NCBI RefSeq assembly: GCF_900207585.1
Contig: NZ_OAOP01000003.1
Span: forward strand, 1 to 64,000
DNA: 64,000 nucleotides
Origin: Bacillus oleivorans
Lineage (GTDB): Bacteria; Bacillota; Bacilli; Bacillales; JC228
Reading direction: 5' to 3'
Part shown: one piece after another, positions 36,346-45,781 of the stretch
Layout of the letters: each line of letters begins with the position of its first letter
How positions within the stretch are numbered: the first letter of the stretch is position 1
The notes under the pieces: model-generated
Databases searched by the model: none
Seen by the model: only the letters and a program-made list of their open reading frames with translations
What the model was told of the DNA's origin: nothing
Translations under genes and position numbers: made by a program

Positions 36346-37812
36346 TTGGAACCTTTAATCCAGATGAAAGAAATAAGCAAAAACTTTGGGGGGGTAAAAG
36401 CTCTACAAAAAGTAAATCTAACGATATTTCCTGGTGAAGTTCACTGTTTGGCAGGGGAAAATGGATGTGGAAAATCAACATTAATTAAAGTTTTATCTGG
36501 AGTACACACACCTGATCATGGTGAGATATTCATTAATAATAAACGATATCAAAAGCTTAGCACGAAGGAATCCATACAAGCAGGAATTCAAGTTATTTAC
36601 CAAGACTTTTCCGTATTTCCTAATTTAACAGTGAAAGAAAATCTCGCATTAGGCTATGAAATATCTGATAAGAAAAAGTTAGTCAATTGGAAACGATTTG
36701 ATGAAATAGCTAAACAAGCATTACAGACTATTGATGTAGATATTGATATTAATAAAAAAGTAGAGAACTTATCTGTTGCAGATAAACAATTAATTGCAAT
36801 TGCTAGATCCCTGCTATATAATGCCAAGCTAATTGTAATGGATGAGCCAACTACTGCTTTAACAGATAAAGAAGTCCAATCGCTATTTAATGTTATTTCT
36901 AAATTGAAAACTAAAGGAATTTCTATCCTATTTGTAAGCCATAAATTAGAAGAAATTTTTACAATAGCTGAACGAGCTACTATATTAAGAAACGGTAAAA
37001 ACGTAACCGAAGCACACATAAAAGACTTGGATACGAACAAATTGGTTTATTATATGACTGGCAGAGAAATTAAGGAAACGACATATGAATCTGAGTTTGA
37101 TCAAAATCAGAAACCATTGCTGAAATTAAATAATTTTGGCTTGAAATATATGTTCAAAGGCATTGATTTGGAAATCTATCCCGGAGATATCGTAGGGGTA
37201 ACTGGTACACTTGGATCTGGAAGAACAGAGTTTGCGGAGGCTATTTTTGGAATAACACCTTCAGATTCAGGAAGGATGGAAATAAACGGCGAAGAAGTAA
37301 AGATTCAAAATCCAAGACAAGCCATTAAAAGAAAAATCGTTTATGTTCCAGAAGACCGTTTAACAAAAGGGTTAATTTTAGAACAATCCATTGAGAGAAA
37401 TATCATCATCTCTACAATTGGAAATTTATTAAAAACCTTTAAGGTAATAGATGTCAAGAAGGTTAAACATTCCGTTGATTATTGGATTAAAAACTTGGGA
37501 ATTGTAGCGATGTTTCCAAAACGAAATGTTAGTGTGTTATCTGGAGGTAACCAACAAAAAGTTGTACTTTCAAAATGGTTAGCTAGTGAACCTGAAATTT
37601 TAATTTTGAATAGTCCTACGGTTGGGGTCGATATTGGATCTAAAGAAGAAATCCATGAGGTCATTAAAGAACAGGCGAAAAAAGGAATGGGCGTTATCTT
37701 AATATCAGATGATATACCGGAACTAAAACAGAACTGCAATAAAATCGTTACGATGGATAAAGGTAGAGTCATTTCGATAGAAAATATAAAAGAATATTCT
37801 ATGAGTAGATAG
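36346..37812 (+). CDS. Sugar ABC transporter ATP-binding protein (RbsA/LsrA-like, two ATPase domains)
   Basis: 488 residues with two ATPase halves. Domain one has Walker A GENGCGKST (~38-46), the signature region as LSVADKQLIAIARSL and Walker B LIVMDEPTTAL. Domain two has a degenerate P-loop GTLGSGRTE (~286), signature SGGNQQKVVLSKWL and LNSPTVGVD with Asn-Ser in place of Asp-Glu, as is common in the second half of RbsA-type proteins. Start TTG 36346 follows GAAAGGAAGGTG. It energises import with the two permeases downstream. Confidence 0.92.
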   Translation: MEPLIQMKEISKNFGGVKALQKVNLTIFPGEVHCLAGENGCGKSTLIKVLSGVHTPDHGEIFINNKRYQKLSTKESIQAGIQVIYQDFSVFPNLTVKENLALGYEISDKKKLVNWKRFDEIAKQALQTIDVDIDINKKVENLSVADKQLIAIARSLLYNAKLIVMDEPTTALTDKEVQSLFNVISKLKTKGISILFVSHKLEEIFTIAERATILRNGKNVTEAHIKDLDTNKLVYYMTGREIKETTYESEFDQNQKPLLKLNNFGLKYMFKGIDLEIYPGDIVGVTGTLGSGRTEFAEAIFGITPSDSGRMEINGEEVKIQNPRQAIKRKIVYVPEDRLTKGLILEQSIERNIIISTIGNLLKTFKVIDVKKVKHSVDYWIKNLGIVAMFPKRNVSVLSGGNQQKVVLSKWLASEPEILILNSPTVGVDIGSKEEIHEVIKEQAKKGMGVILISDDIPELKQNCNKIVTMDKGRVISIENIKEYSMSR

Positions 37813-37842
37813 ATATGAATTTTTTAAGAGGGTTGGTCGAAA

Positions 37843-38841
37843 ATGAAACGATTACTGAAAACGAATGAATTCTATGTAACTATCGTACTAGTATTACTAA
37901 TCATTTATATTGGCAGTCAAAATAGCGCTTTTTTATCAATAAATAATTGGTTTGATTTAATTCGCAGTGCAATTGTACCAGTAATATTTGTCATTGGTAC
38001 TTTACTGGTTTTAATATCGGGCGGGATTGATGTTTCTTTTCCGGCTATAGCCGCACTTAGCATGTATACGACTACGTCAATCATAACGAATACAGGTTAT
38101 GATGGTCCTGTGATAGTGGCTTTTATGATATCAGCACTAATTGGACTTTTACTTGGATTCATTAACGCCATATTTATTGCGTTTTTAAAGTTACCAGCAC
38201 TTATTGTAACGCTCGGAACCGCATCTATTTATAGTGGCTTTTTATTGACTTTTATTGATGATGGTCAAATTACAAGGTTACCAGAAGCAATGACCAATCT
38301 TTCAAAGACTAGAATTTTTGAAATTACTACTGAAACGGGTATGATTGGTATTCCAGTCGTATTTTTGATAACGATAGCAATCGTTATTTTAGGTTGGTTT
38401 TTATTAAAGTATTCCATGCTGGGCAGATCCATTTATGCATTAGGTGGAGATGAGGTTTCAGCGGAGCGGATGGGGATCTCACCTGTGAAAGTAAAAGTAT
38501 TTGTTTACTGCTTCGTGGGTACGTTAGCTGGAATTGCCGGAATGATTCATACGATCATGGGCCGTAATTCAAATGCTAGTGATCTGTTAGGCGGGGAATT
38601 ATTAATTATTGCTGCTGTTGTATTAGGTGGAGCTAGAATTACTGGCGGACATGGAACGATTTATGGTTCATTAGTAGCGTTATTATTAATCTTAATTATT
38701 GAAAACAGCCTTATTTTACTTGGTATTCCATCCTATTGGCAACGCTTTGTGATCGGTGCGTTAATCCTAATCGGTACAGGATTTTCAGCAGTACAAGTGA
38801 AGAGATCACTTGAGTCAAGAAATCCAATTTTGACAGAGTGA
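37843..38841 (+). CDS. Sugar ABC transporter permease 1 (RbsC/LsrC-like)
   Basis: 332 residues with about eight to ten hydrophobic segments. GTLLVLISGGIDVSFPAIAA near 50 and the conserved YALGGDEVSAERMGI loop near 197 match the BPD_transp_2 (ribose-type) permease family. GGARITGGHGT near 265 is the late family motif. Together with the next gene it should form the transmembrane heterodimer. GAGGGTTGGTCGAAA precedes ATG. Confidence 0.9.
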   Translation: MKRLLKTNEFYVTIVLVLLIIYIGSQNSAFLSINNWFDLIRSAIVPVIFVIGTLLVLISGGIDVSFPAIAALSMYTTTSIITNTGYDGPVIVAFMISALIGLLLGFINAIFIAFLKLPALIVTLGTASIYSGFLLTFIDDGQITRLPEAMTNLSKTRIFEITTETGMIGIPVVFLITIAIVILGWFLLKYSMLGRSIYALGGDEVSAERMGISPVKVKVFVYCFVGTLAGIAGMIHTIMGRNSNASDLLGGELLIIAAVVLGGARITGGHGTIYGSLVALLLILIIENSLILLGIPSYWQRFVIGALILIGTGFSAVQVKRSLESRNPILTE

Positions 38842-38921
38842 CATCATTCCTTTCCGGTAAACATTTACATTGAATAGTAAAGATAAACAGGTACAAACAC
38901 AAAGGCAGAGGGGTGTAAAGA

Positions 38922-39956
38922 ATGTCTAACCCACTTAATATTAATGAAGAGAAAAAACGACTCAGCTTAAATAAAGATTTTATTGGTAACTACGGCGATT
39001 TAACATTATTGTTTTTTATTATGATTGGTGTTTTCGCCATTATGGCTATCATTAATCCTAGTGTGTTTTTGTCAGAGGGTATGATGATTTCTATAGCCAA
39101 CCAATTTCCAATATTAGGATTATTGACACTGGCCATGATGTTTGCCATGGTTTCTGGCGGGATTGATTTATCAGTTGTTAGTACGGCTAACTTGTCAGCC
39201 ATTATGGCATCCATCATCATGGTTCAATATATCCCTGAAGGTGCTTCATCAGGAGTAACCATTCTTTATATTTTGTTAGCTATTGCTGTTGCCTTATTAG
39301 TAGGCTGTGTTGCTGGCTTAATTAATGGGTTTTTAGTCACAGTTGTCAGGATACCGGCTATCATCGTAACTCTTGGAACGATGCAGTTATATATGGGAAT
39401 TGCATTAGTTTTGACAAAGGGAAAATCCATTGTAGGATTACCAACCATTGTTTCAGAAGTAAGCTCAAGCAGGTTTCTTGGGATTCCGTTTCCATTAGTT
39501 ATCTTTATCATATTTGTATTCTTTTCTTATTTTGTTTTGAATTTGCGGGATTATGGCTTAAGACTGCAAATGACTGGTTCCAATCCAGTTGCCGCAAAAT
39601 TCTCCGGGTTAAATGTGAATTCTATTACGATAAAGGCTTATGTAATAAGTGGCTTACTTTCCGCTATTGCAGGTCTGTTGATGACGGCTGCAACCAATGC
39701 TGCTAAAGCAGATTTTGGAACAACCTATCTATTGCAGGCCATATTAGTTGCCGTTATGGGCGGAGTTAACCCTTACGGCGGCAGGGGAAAAGTAGCTGGA
39801 GTCGTTATGGCTGTTATTACGATGCAAATTTTGTCCAGTGGCCTTGGTATGCTTAAAGTAAGCAACTTTTTTAAAGACTTTATGTGGGGTACAGTATTAA
39901 TCATTGTTTTATTGGCAAATTTAGTTTATAACAAAAAGATAAGCAAATTAACTTAG
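38922..39956 (+). CDS. Sugar ABC transporter permease 2 (LsrD-like)
   Basis: 344 residues of the same ribose-type permease family. AMMFAMVSGGIDLSVVSTAN near 80 and MTGSNPVAAKFSGLN near 216 are the counterparts of the motifs in the previous gene, and GGVNPYGGRGK near 279 closes the series. Two different permeases plus one double ATPase and a lipoprotein make a complete RbsABC/LsrABC-type importer. It is separated by 80 bases from permease 1. Confidence 0.9.
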   Translation: MSNPLNINEEKKRLSLNKDFIGNYGDLTLLFFIMIGVFAIMAIINPSVFLSEGMMISIANQFPILGLLTLAMMFAMVSGGIDLSVVSTANLSAIMASIIMVQYIPEGASSGVTILYILLAIAVALLVGCVAGLINGFLVTVVRIPAIIVTLGTMQLYMGIALVLTKGKSIVGLPTIVSEVSSSRFLGIPFPLVIFIIFVFFSYFVLNLRDYGLRLQMTGSNPVAAKFSGLNVNSITIKAYVISGLLSAIAGLLMTAATNAAKADFGTTYLLQAILVAVMGGVNPYGGRGKVAGVVMAVITMQILSSGLGMLKVSNFFKDFMWGTVLIIVLLANLVYNKKISKLT

Positions 39957-40013
39957 CAGATAGATAGTGAGTACACTATTTGTAAATAAGTCATATAGTT
40001 TTCTAAATACTAC

Positions 40014-40050
40014 AAGAGGTACTTTCACGAAAAGGAGTATCTCTTTTTAT
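40014..40050 (+). terminator. Rho-independent terminator after the sugar ABC operon
   Basis: AGAGGTACT pairs with AGTATCTCT (one G-U) around a 13-base loop, followed by TTTTTATTT. It ends the transcript 60 bases after permease 2. Confidence 0.78.
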
Positions 40051-40137
40051 TTGGAAATAACGATAGTTAAACATAAGATTTAACGTTTAATCAATGGTGA
40101 TGATCCGTTCTGGCTATTTTAACGGCTAAAATATTTA

Positions 40138-40166
40138 TTGACGTTTTCGAACTATAAACATATATA
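40138..40166 (+). promoter_or_regulatory. SigA-type promoter for the second DeoR gene
   Basis: TTGACG, 17 bases, TATATA. It lies 48 bases before the start codon at 40214 and after a terminator, so the regulator has its own transcript. Confidence 0.6.
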
Positions 40167-40213
40167 CAAAATTGGTGATTAAAATTAACAATTACATAAG
40201 TGAGGTTGAATGA

Positions 40214-40990
40214 ATGCTACCTTTTGAAAGAAGAAAATGGTTAGAACAGCAAATTAAATTACATAAAGTAATTGATATTGAAGATGTCTCAACTAAGCTA
40301 AATGTTTCTGCAATGACGATTCGAAGGGATCTAAAGGAACTTGAGAAAAATGGTAAAGTAATCCGAACACATGGGGGAGCCATTTCAGTCGATTCCTTTT
40401 CTGAGGAAATTCCTTATTCCTCCAAAATAACTAAAAATATTACAGAGAAAAAAGAAATTTCATTAAAGGCCCTGCAATTAATTAAGGAGAATTCAACCAT
40501 TATATTGGATTCAGGAACAACCACGTTAGAACTTGCCAAAATATTAAAAGATAGAAGTGATTTAACAATCGTTACTAATGATGTGAAAATTGCTAATGAA
40601 TTACTAGAAAGCTCTAATAAAATAATTGTAACAGGTGGTGAGCTACAACAAGGTATTGGTGCTCTATATGGGACGGCTACTCAAGAAATGCTTTCAATCA
40701 TTCATGCAGATATTTTCTTCTTAGGTGCACACGCTATCGATTTAAAACATGGAGTTACAGCACCTACTTTTGAAAAGTCATTGATTAAACAATTGATGAT
40801 TAAAGCCTCAGAAGAGACATGGCTTTTGGCAGACTTTAGTAAATTTAATAAGAAGGCCTTCTCGAAGGTTTGCAGTTTAACAGAAATAGAAGGAATAGTC
40901 ACTGATTCTAGTATTGAGCCCTCAATTATTAAAGATTATGAATCCAAAACAAAAATTTTATATGGGGAAGTAGAATCAGGGTTAAGGTAA
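40214..40990 (+). CDS. DeoR family transcriptional regulator
   Basis: 258 residues. The winged helix is built from KVIDIEDVSTKLNVSAMTIR and KVIRTHGGAI (residues ~16-57). The effector domain has ILDSGTTTLELAKIL, IVTGGELQQG and LADFSKFNKKAFSKV. It is related to, but clearly different from, the DeoR protein at 28369. It lies downstream of the sugar transporter and probably controls it together with, or instead of, the upstream regulator. Confidence 0.9.
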   Translation: MLPFERRKWLEQQIKLHKVIDIEDVSTKLNVSAMTIRRDLKELEKNGKVIRTHGGAISVDSFSEEIPYSSKITKNITEKKEISLKALQLIKENSTIILDSGTTTLELAKILKDRSDLTIVTNDVKIANELLESSNKIIVTGGELQQGIGALYGTATQEMLSIIHADIFFLGAHAIDLKHGVTAPTFEKSLIKQLMIKASEETWLLADFSKFNKKAFSKVCSLTEIEGIVTDSSIEPSIIKDYESKTKILYGEVESGLR

Positions 40991-41012
40991 TTGCTGATGA
41001 TTTACAAATAGC

Positions 41013-41057
41013 GGGACGGTTCTCCTGCTTCGAAACAAGGAAGCGCAAGAACCGTCC
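41013..41057. repeat. GGGACGGTTCT-family repeat, imperfect palindrome
   Basis: GGGACGGTTCTCCTGCTTCG and a reverse arm ending AGAACCGTCCC surround a short irregular centre. It lies between the convergent DeoR and NTF2-like genes, where it may also act as a terminator. Confidence 0.8.
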
Positions 41058-41064
41058 CTCCGTT

Positions 41065-41463
41065 TTAAAACATTCCGTTCTCGTTCGGAGAATCCTCTGG
41101 GATGGCCTGACCGACATCCCACAATTCAACGATTTGGTTATCATGGAAACGGAAGATATGGACAACAGCCGCTCCTAGATCATCTGGATTTTGCCGTATA
41201 TGCGAATAAACGACAACCGTGTCTTTCTCTTGAATTGCTTGTTTGACCTCAAGCATTTTGTCAGGGCTTTGAACTTCATTCTCTTCCATTGCCTGCATGA
41301 GCGAGTCTCGATCACCGCGGAAATAGGGGTTATGGTGACGAAAGTCAGGGCTTATGTAACGCTCGTATGCTTCGCGAATATTTCCTGATGCGACTAGCTG
41401 CAAAAAAGACACTGCCATTTCTTTGAGGGAGAGGGGAGATGTACCGTTTTGTTCCGTACTCAA
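41065..41463 (-). CDS. NTF2/SnoaL-like protein
   Basis: About 132 residues of the cone-shaped alpha+beta fold. LQLVASGNIREAYERYISPD followed by FRHHNPYFRGDR is the family start, and VYSHIRQNPDDLGAAVVHIF with VELWDVGQAIPE forms the sheet, similar to SnoaL-like proteins annotated as ester cyclases. ATG 41472 directly abuts AGGAAGG with no spacing, whereas TTG 41463 lies 9 bases from it, so the TTG is preferred. Function unknown. Single gene. Confidence 0.75.
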   Translation of the reverse strand: MSTEQNGTSPLSLKEMAVSFLQLVASGNIREAYERYISPDFRHHNPYFRGDRDSLMQAMEENEVQSPDKMLEVKQAIQEKDTVVVYSHIRQNPDDLGAAVVHIFRFHDNQIVELWDVGQAIPEDSPNENGMF

Positions 41464-41595
41464 TTTATTCATCCTTCCTGTTCAGTAATTTAAATTAATA
41501 GAAGTGTAAAGTATACAAGAGTCTCTCGTCAATTTTTTATTTTGTCTATGTCTAATTTACGATTTATTATTTCATAGCCTATGCGAACTGGCCTG

Positions 41596-41762
41596 TTGCT
41601 TTCCGCTCCGGGCACTCGCTTTCCGCGGGGAGGTCCGAGAGCCTCCTCGGCGCTTTGGCGCCTGCAGGGTCTCCCGTGACCTCTCTATCCCACTTTCCAC
41701 TGCTACAATATAGATTTTAATAAGGAGTGGAAATGAGTCGAGTGCCCTCCGCTCCAATCAGC
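41596..41762. repeat. GC-rich dispersed repeat of the Bacillaceae type
   Basis: The stretch is much richer in G+C than its surroundings. It starts GCTTTCCGCTCCGGGCACTC, continues with AGCCTCCTCGGCGCTTTGGC and ends GAGTGCCCTCCGCTCCAATC, so the two ends are partly inverted. I recognise these blocks from a high-copy non-coding element found in many Bacillaceae genomes. A 40-base AT-rich piece interrupts it near 41700. Open frames across it are not genes. Confidence 0.7.
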
Positions 41763-41784
41763 AGGGAGGCAAATCAACCTTAAG

Positions 41785-41834
41785 GATTGCAACACGCATT
41801 TTCTAACCTTGATAAGTGTGTTGCAATCTTTTTT
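41785..41834 (+). terminator. Hairpin with T-run next to the GC-rich repeat
   Basis: GATTGCAACAC pairs with GTGTTGCAATC over 11 bases, followed by TTTTTT. No gene ends directly before it, so it may belong to the adjacent repeat. The stretch 41835-42140 shows no gene but has a GC-richer part (41840-41960). Confidence 0.6.
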
Positions 41835-42143
41835 ATATTTTGGCAGGCTGCCGAAAGGAGAGACTGTTCACTTGCGTTCTTCAATCCTCGTAACCGGCAG
41901 TAGCGAAGCCCATGCAGCTCTTTTGAGACAGCGAAGCTCAGATGGGCTGCCATTATCCTCACTATAAAAGAATTAACTTTTTCAAGAAGAAACGAGAAAT
42001 CAATATATTTCTCAATCAAGCGAAGAAGGTGGTCGTCTTGACCTACTGAAAATCGTTCGGTAAATAGGTTATTTGAGCTAAAAAGACAGTATAATAAATT
42101 CGTTTAGTTCGATGACGGAAGTGGCGGAATAAAAGTAAAGTTT

Positions 42144-42180
42144 AAAAAGGTACTTACTACTATTGCTAAGTGCCTTTTTA
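42144..42180 (+). terminator. Terminator-like hairpin upstream of katG
   Basis: AAAAGGTACTTA pairs with TAAGTGCCTTTT around an 11-base loop and carries its own T-run. It insulates katG from upstream transcription. Confidence 0.65.
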
Positions 42181-42272
42181 AATTGTGGGCTAGTTAACAG
42201 AACTTCAATCGTCATTATTTTTCGAATAAATAAGAGATAGCCCATTATTCTTTCATATCATGAATGGATTTA

Positions 42273-42287
42273 TTATAATGATAGATA
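42273..42287. promoter_or_regulatory. Possible PerR/Fur-type box upstream of katG
   Basis: TTATAATGATAGATA agrees with the PerR box TTATAATNATTATAA at 11 of 15 positions, the first half being perfect. It lies about 78 bases before the katG start, where peroxide control would be expected. Confidence 0.35.
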
Positions 42288-42358
42288 GCAACAAAGTAAT
42301 TTATTGTTATCCAGTTTGTAAGCTTATGAGACTACTTTATTTACACGGAAAGGGGTAA

Positions 42359-44554
<2,196 letters not shown>

Positions 44555-44567
44555 TGAAGATTAAACC

Positions 44568-44606
44568 AAAAAAGGCATTGGTACTTGCAGTTGTACCAAT
44601 GCCCTT
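44568..44606 (+). terminator. Rho-independent terminator of katG
   Basis: AAGGCATTGGTAC pairs with GTACCAATGCC(C)TT around a short loop, with flanking A-run and T-run, so it can act in both directions between katG and the convergent reductase gene. Confidence 0.9.
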
Positions 44607-44645
44607 TTTTGCATCTTTATAACTACGGTGAACCGTATCTTTGTA

Positions 44646-45326
44646 TTATACTTCCCCTTTAATTTCTTTAACGATTTCCTTCGCAAAATGTCCAAGACTA
44701 CCCTCACAGTACCCTCGAATTACTTCAGGAGCAATGGAGGTTAAAGCTCTGTTGACGTATTCAGGTGAATAACCTTTTTTTGCAAATTCACTTTCAATAT
44801 TGATAGCAGCCTGTACGGCTAAATAGGTTGCCAGCTTGTTTACTTCCGTTAAACAACTTTCATGATCGTTTTTTATCTCCCCAAGAAATTGAAAGAGGTC
44901 CTCTATTTGCTCAGGTAAGGTGTACTCTGTAATGAATAAGCCATTGCCATGTTCCATTAAATCTCTTGCGTGTCCCATATATTTCACGCCTAACACATTT
45001 AGAGAGGGGAATTTTGATTTAATTTCCTTCGTATCAAGAGCAGTTGCCATATTGATGATTTTGGTAGAGGGGGGATTCTCTTTGGTATAAGTTTGAGAAA
45101 TAAAAGGAATAACATTCGGGGCAGGCAAGGCTAATAGTAAGATATCTAAATACCTTAATTCATTCTCTGTAAGACTATAACTATTTGGAAATTGCTCAAC
45201 AAAATCCTGTACTTTGGCTTTTGAGGGATGGTATATTCCGATTTTTATATGGTTTTTATTCCAATGCGTCATCATCGCGGTACCTAATTTACCTAACCCG
45301 ACTAACCCTACTCCGTGTTGTTTCAT
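44646..45326 (-). CDS. NAD(P)-binding oxidoreductase, ProC/F420-reductase-like
   Basis: 226 residues. The N-terminal Rossmann motif GVGLVGLGKLGTAMMTHW matches the pyrroline-5-carboxylate reductase-like superfamily, and DILLLALPAPNVIPFIS covers the next strand. The C-terminal half is helical (EVNKLATYLAVQAAINIESE) but lacks the standard ProC signature, so proline synthesis is not claimed. AAAGGGGTG precedes ATG 45326. Substrate unknown. Confidence 0.75.
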   Translation of the reverse strand: MKQHGVGLVGLGKLGTAMMTHWNKNHIKIGIYHPSKAKVQDFVEQFPNSYSLTENELRYLDILLLALPAPNVIPFISQTYTKENPPSTKIINMATALDTKEIKSKFPSLNVLGVKYMGHARDLMEHGNGLFITEYTLPEQIEDLFQFLGEIKNDHESCLTEVNKLATYLAVQAAINIESEFAKKGYSPEYVNRALTSIAPEVIRGYCEGSLGHFAKEIVKEIKGEV

Positions 45327-45364
45327 TAATTACACCCCTTTGTAAAAATATCTAATAACATTAT

Positions 45365-45405
45365 AAAGCAGAGACATACCTCATAATAATGTCTCTGCTT
45401 TTAAA
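45365..45405. terminator. Perfect 13-base-pair hairpin, probably bidirectional
   Basis: AAAGCAGAGACAT pairs exactly with ATGTCTCTGCTTT around an 11-base loop. It is part of the segment duplicated at 52.34-52.59 kb, where the corresponding hairpin is degenerate. Confidence 0.75.
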
Positions 45406-45569
45406 GTTATCTATTTCTACGATCAATAACTTTACCCCCTTTATAATAGACGCACTTTATATCTTTCACATTTGTAATCTCTAACCCAGGGAGACACTAT
45501 AAAACTAGCATCCATTCCTGGCTGTAAGCGCCCATACTGCTGTCCTTTACCCATTAGTTCTGCGGGTTA
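45405..45569 (-). pseudogene. Remnant of an amidohydrolase gene (last ~55 codons)
   Basis: Read on the minus strand, it encodes AELMGKGQQYGRLQPGMDAS, then a small deletion with frameshift, then KDIKCVYYKGGKVIDR. This is the same C-terminus as the intact amidohydrolase at 52417-53643. The similarity continues through the downstream hairpin to about 45335. Nothing upstream of the remnant resembles the rest of that gene. The frl operon lies between the two copies. Confidence 0.85.
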
Positions 45570-45644
45570 GTTTTAAAAATGAATATTTCCACCACCCACT
45601 TAAAACTTAAAAATAAAAATAATTAGAAAATTCACAATAAACTA

Positions 45645-45703
45645 TTGACGTATGACGTCATATGACATATTATTGTTTTAAACATGATGTTATACGACAT
45701 CAT
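45645..45703 (+). promoter_or_regulatory. frl promoter with two palindromic operators
   Basis: TTGACG (45645), 17 bases, TATTAT (45668) is a good SigA promoter. The spacer contains the palindrome TATGACGTCATA (45651-45662). A second dyad ATGATGTTATACGACATCAT (45684-45703) lies just past the start region. Both carry a TGACGTCA/GATGT-ACATC type core and are the likely binding sites of the GntR regulator encoded at 50826. Confidence 0.8.
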
Positions 45704-45724
45704 AGAAAATGAGGAGGTTACATG

Positions 45725-45781
45725 ATGACTACCAACTTTTGCAGCAAACAAAAATATAAATGGAAGGGAGGATTAAGGTAA
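45725..45781 (+). CDS. 18-residue leader peptide coupled to frlB
   Basis: ATG 45725 (a second ATG is at 45722) has a perfect GAGGAGG site 7 bases upstream and encodes MTTNFCSKQKYKWKGGLR. Its TAA overlaps the frlB start as TAATG, and the frlB ribosome binding site lies inside it. This is the arrangement of a translationally coupled leader. No family is recognised and no attenuator hairpin is obvious. Confidence 0.55.
   Translation: MTTNFCSKQKYKWKGGLR

Noticed and set aside
35149-39956. Assignment of the importer to autoinducer-2 (lsr) or rhamnose (rha)
   Set aside because: Transporter families match, but LsrF/LsrG/LsrK-type enzymes and rhamnose isomerase or aldolase are absent, so the substrate is left open.
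41572-42019. Minus-strand frames of 61 and 79 codons
   Set aside because: They lie across the GC-rich dispersed repeat and the neighbouring hairpin; low-complexity Arg/Ser-rich translation and no ribosome binding site.
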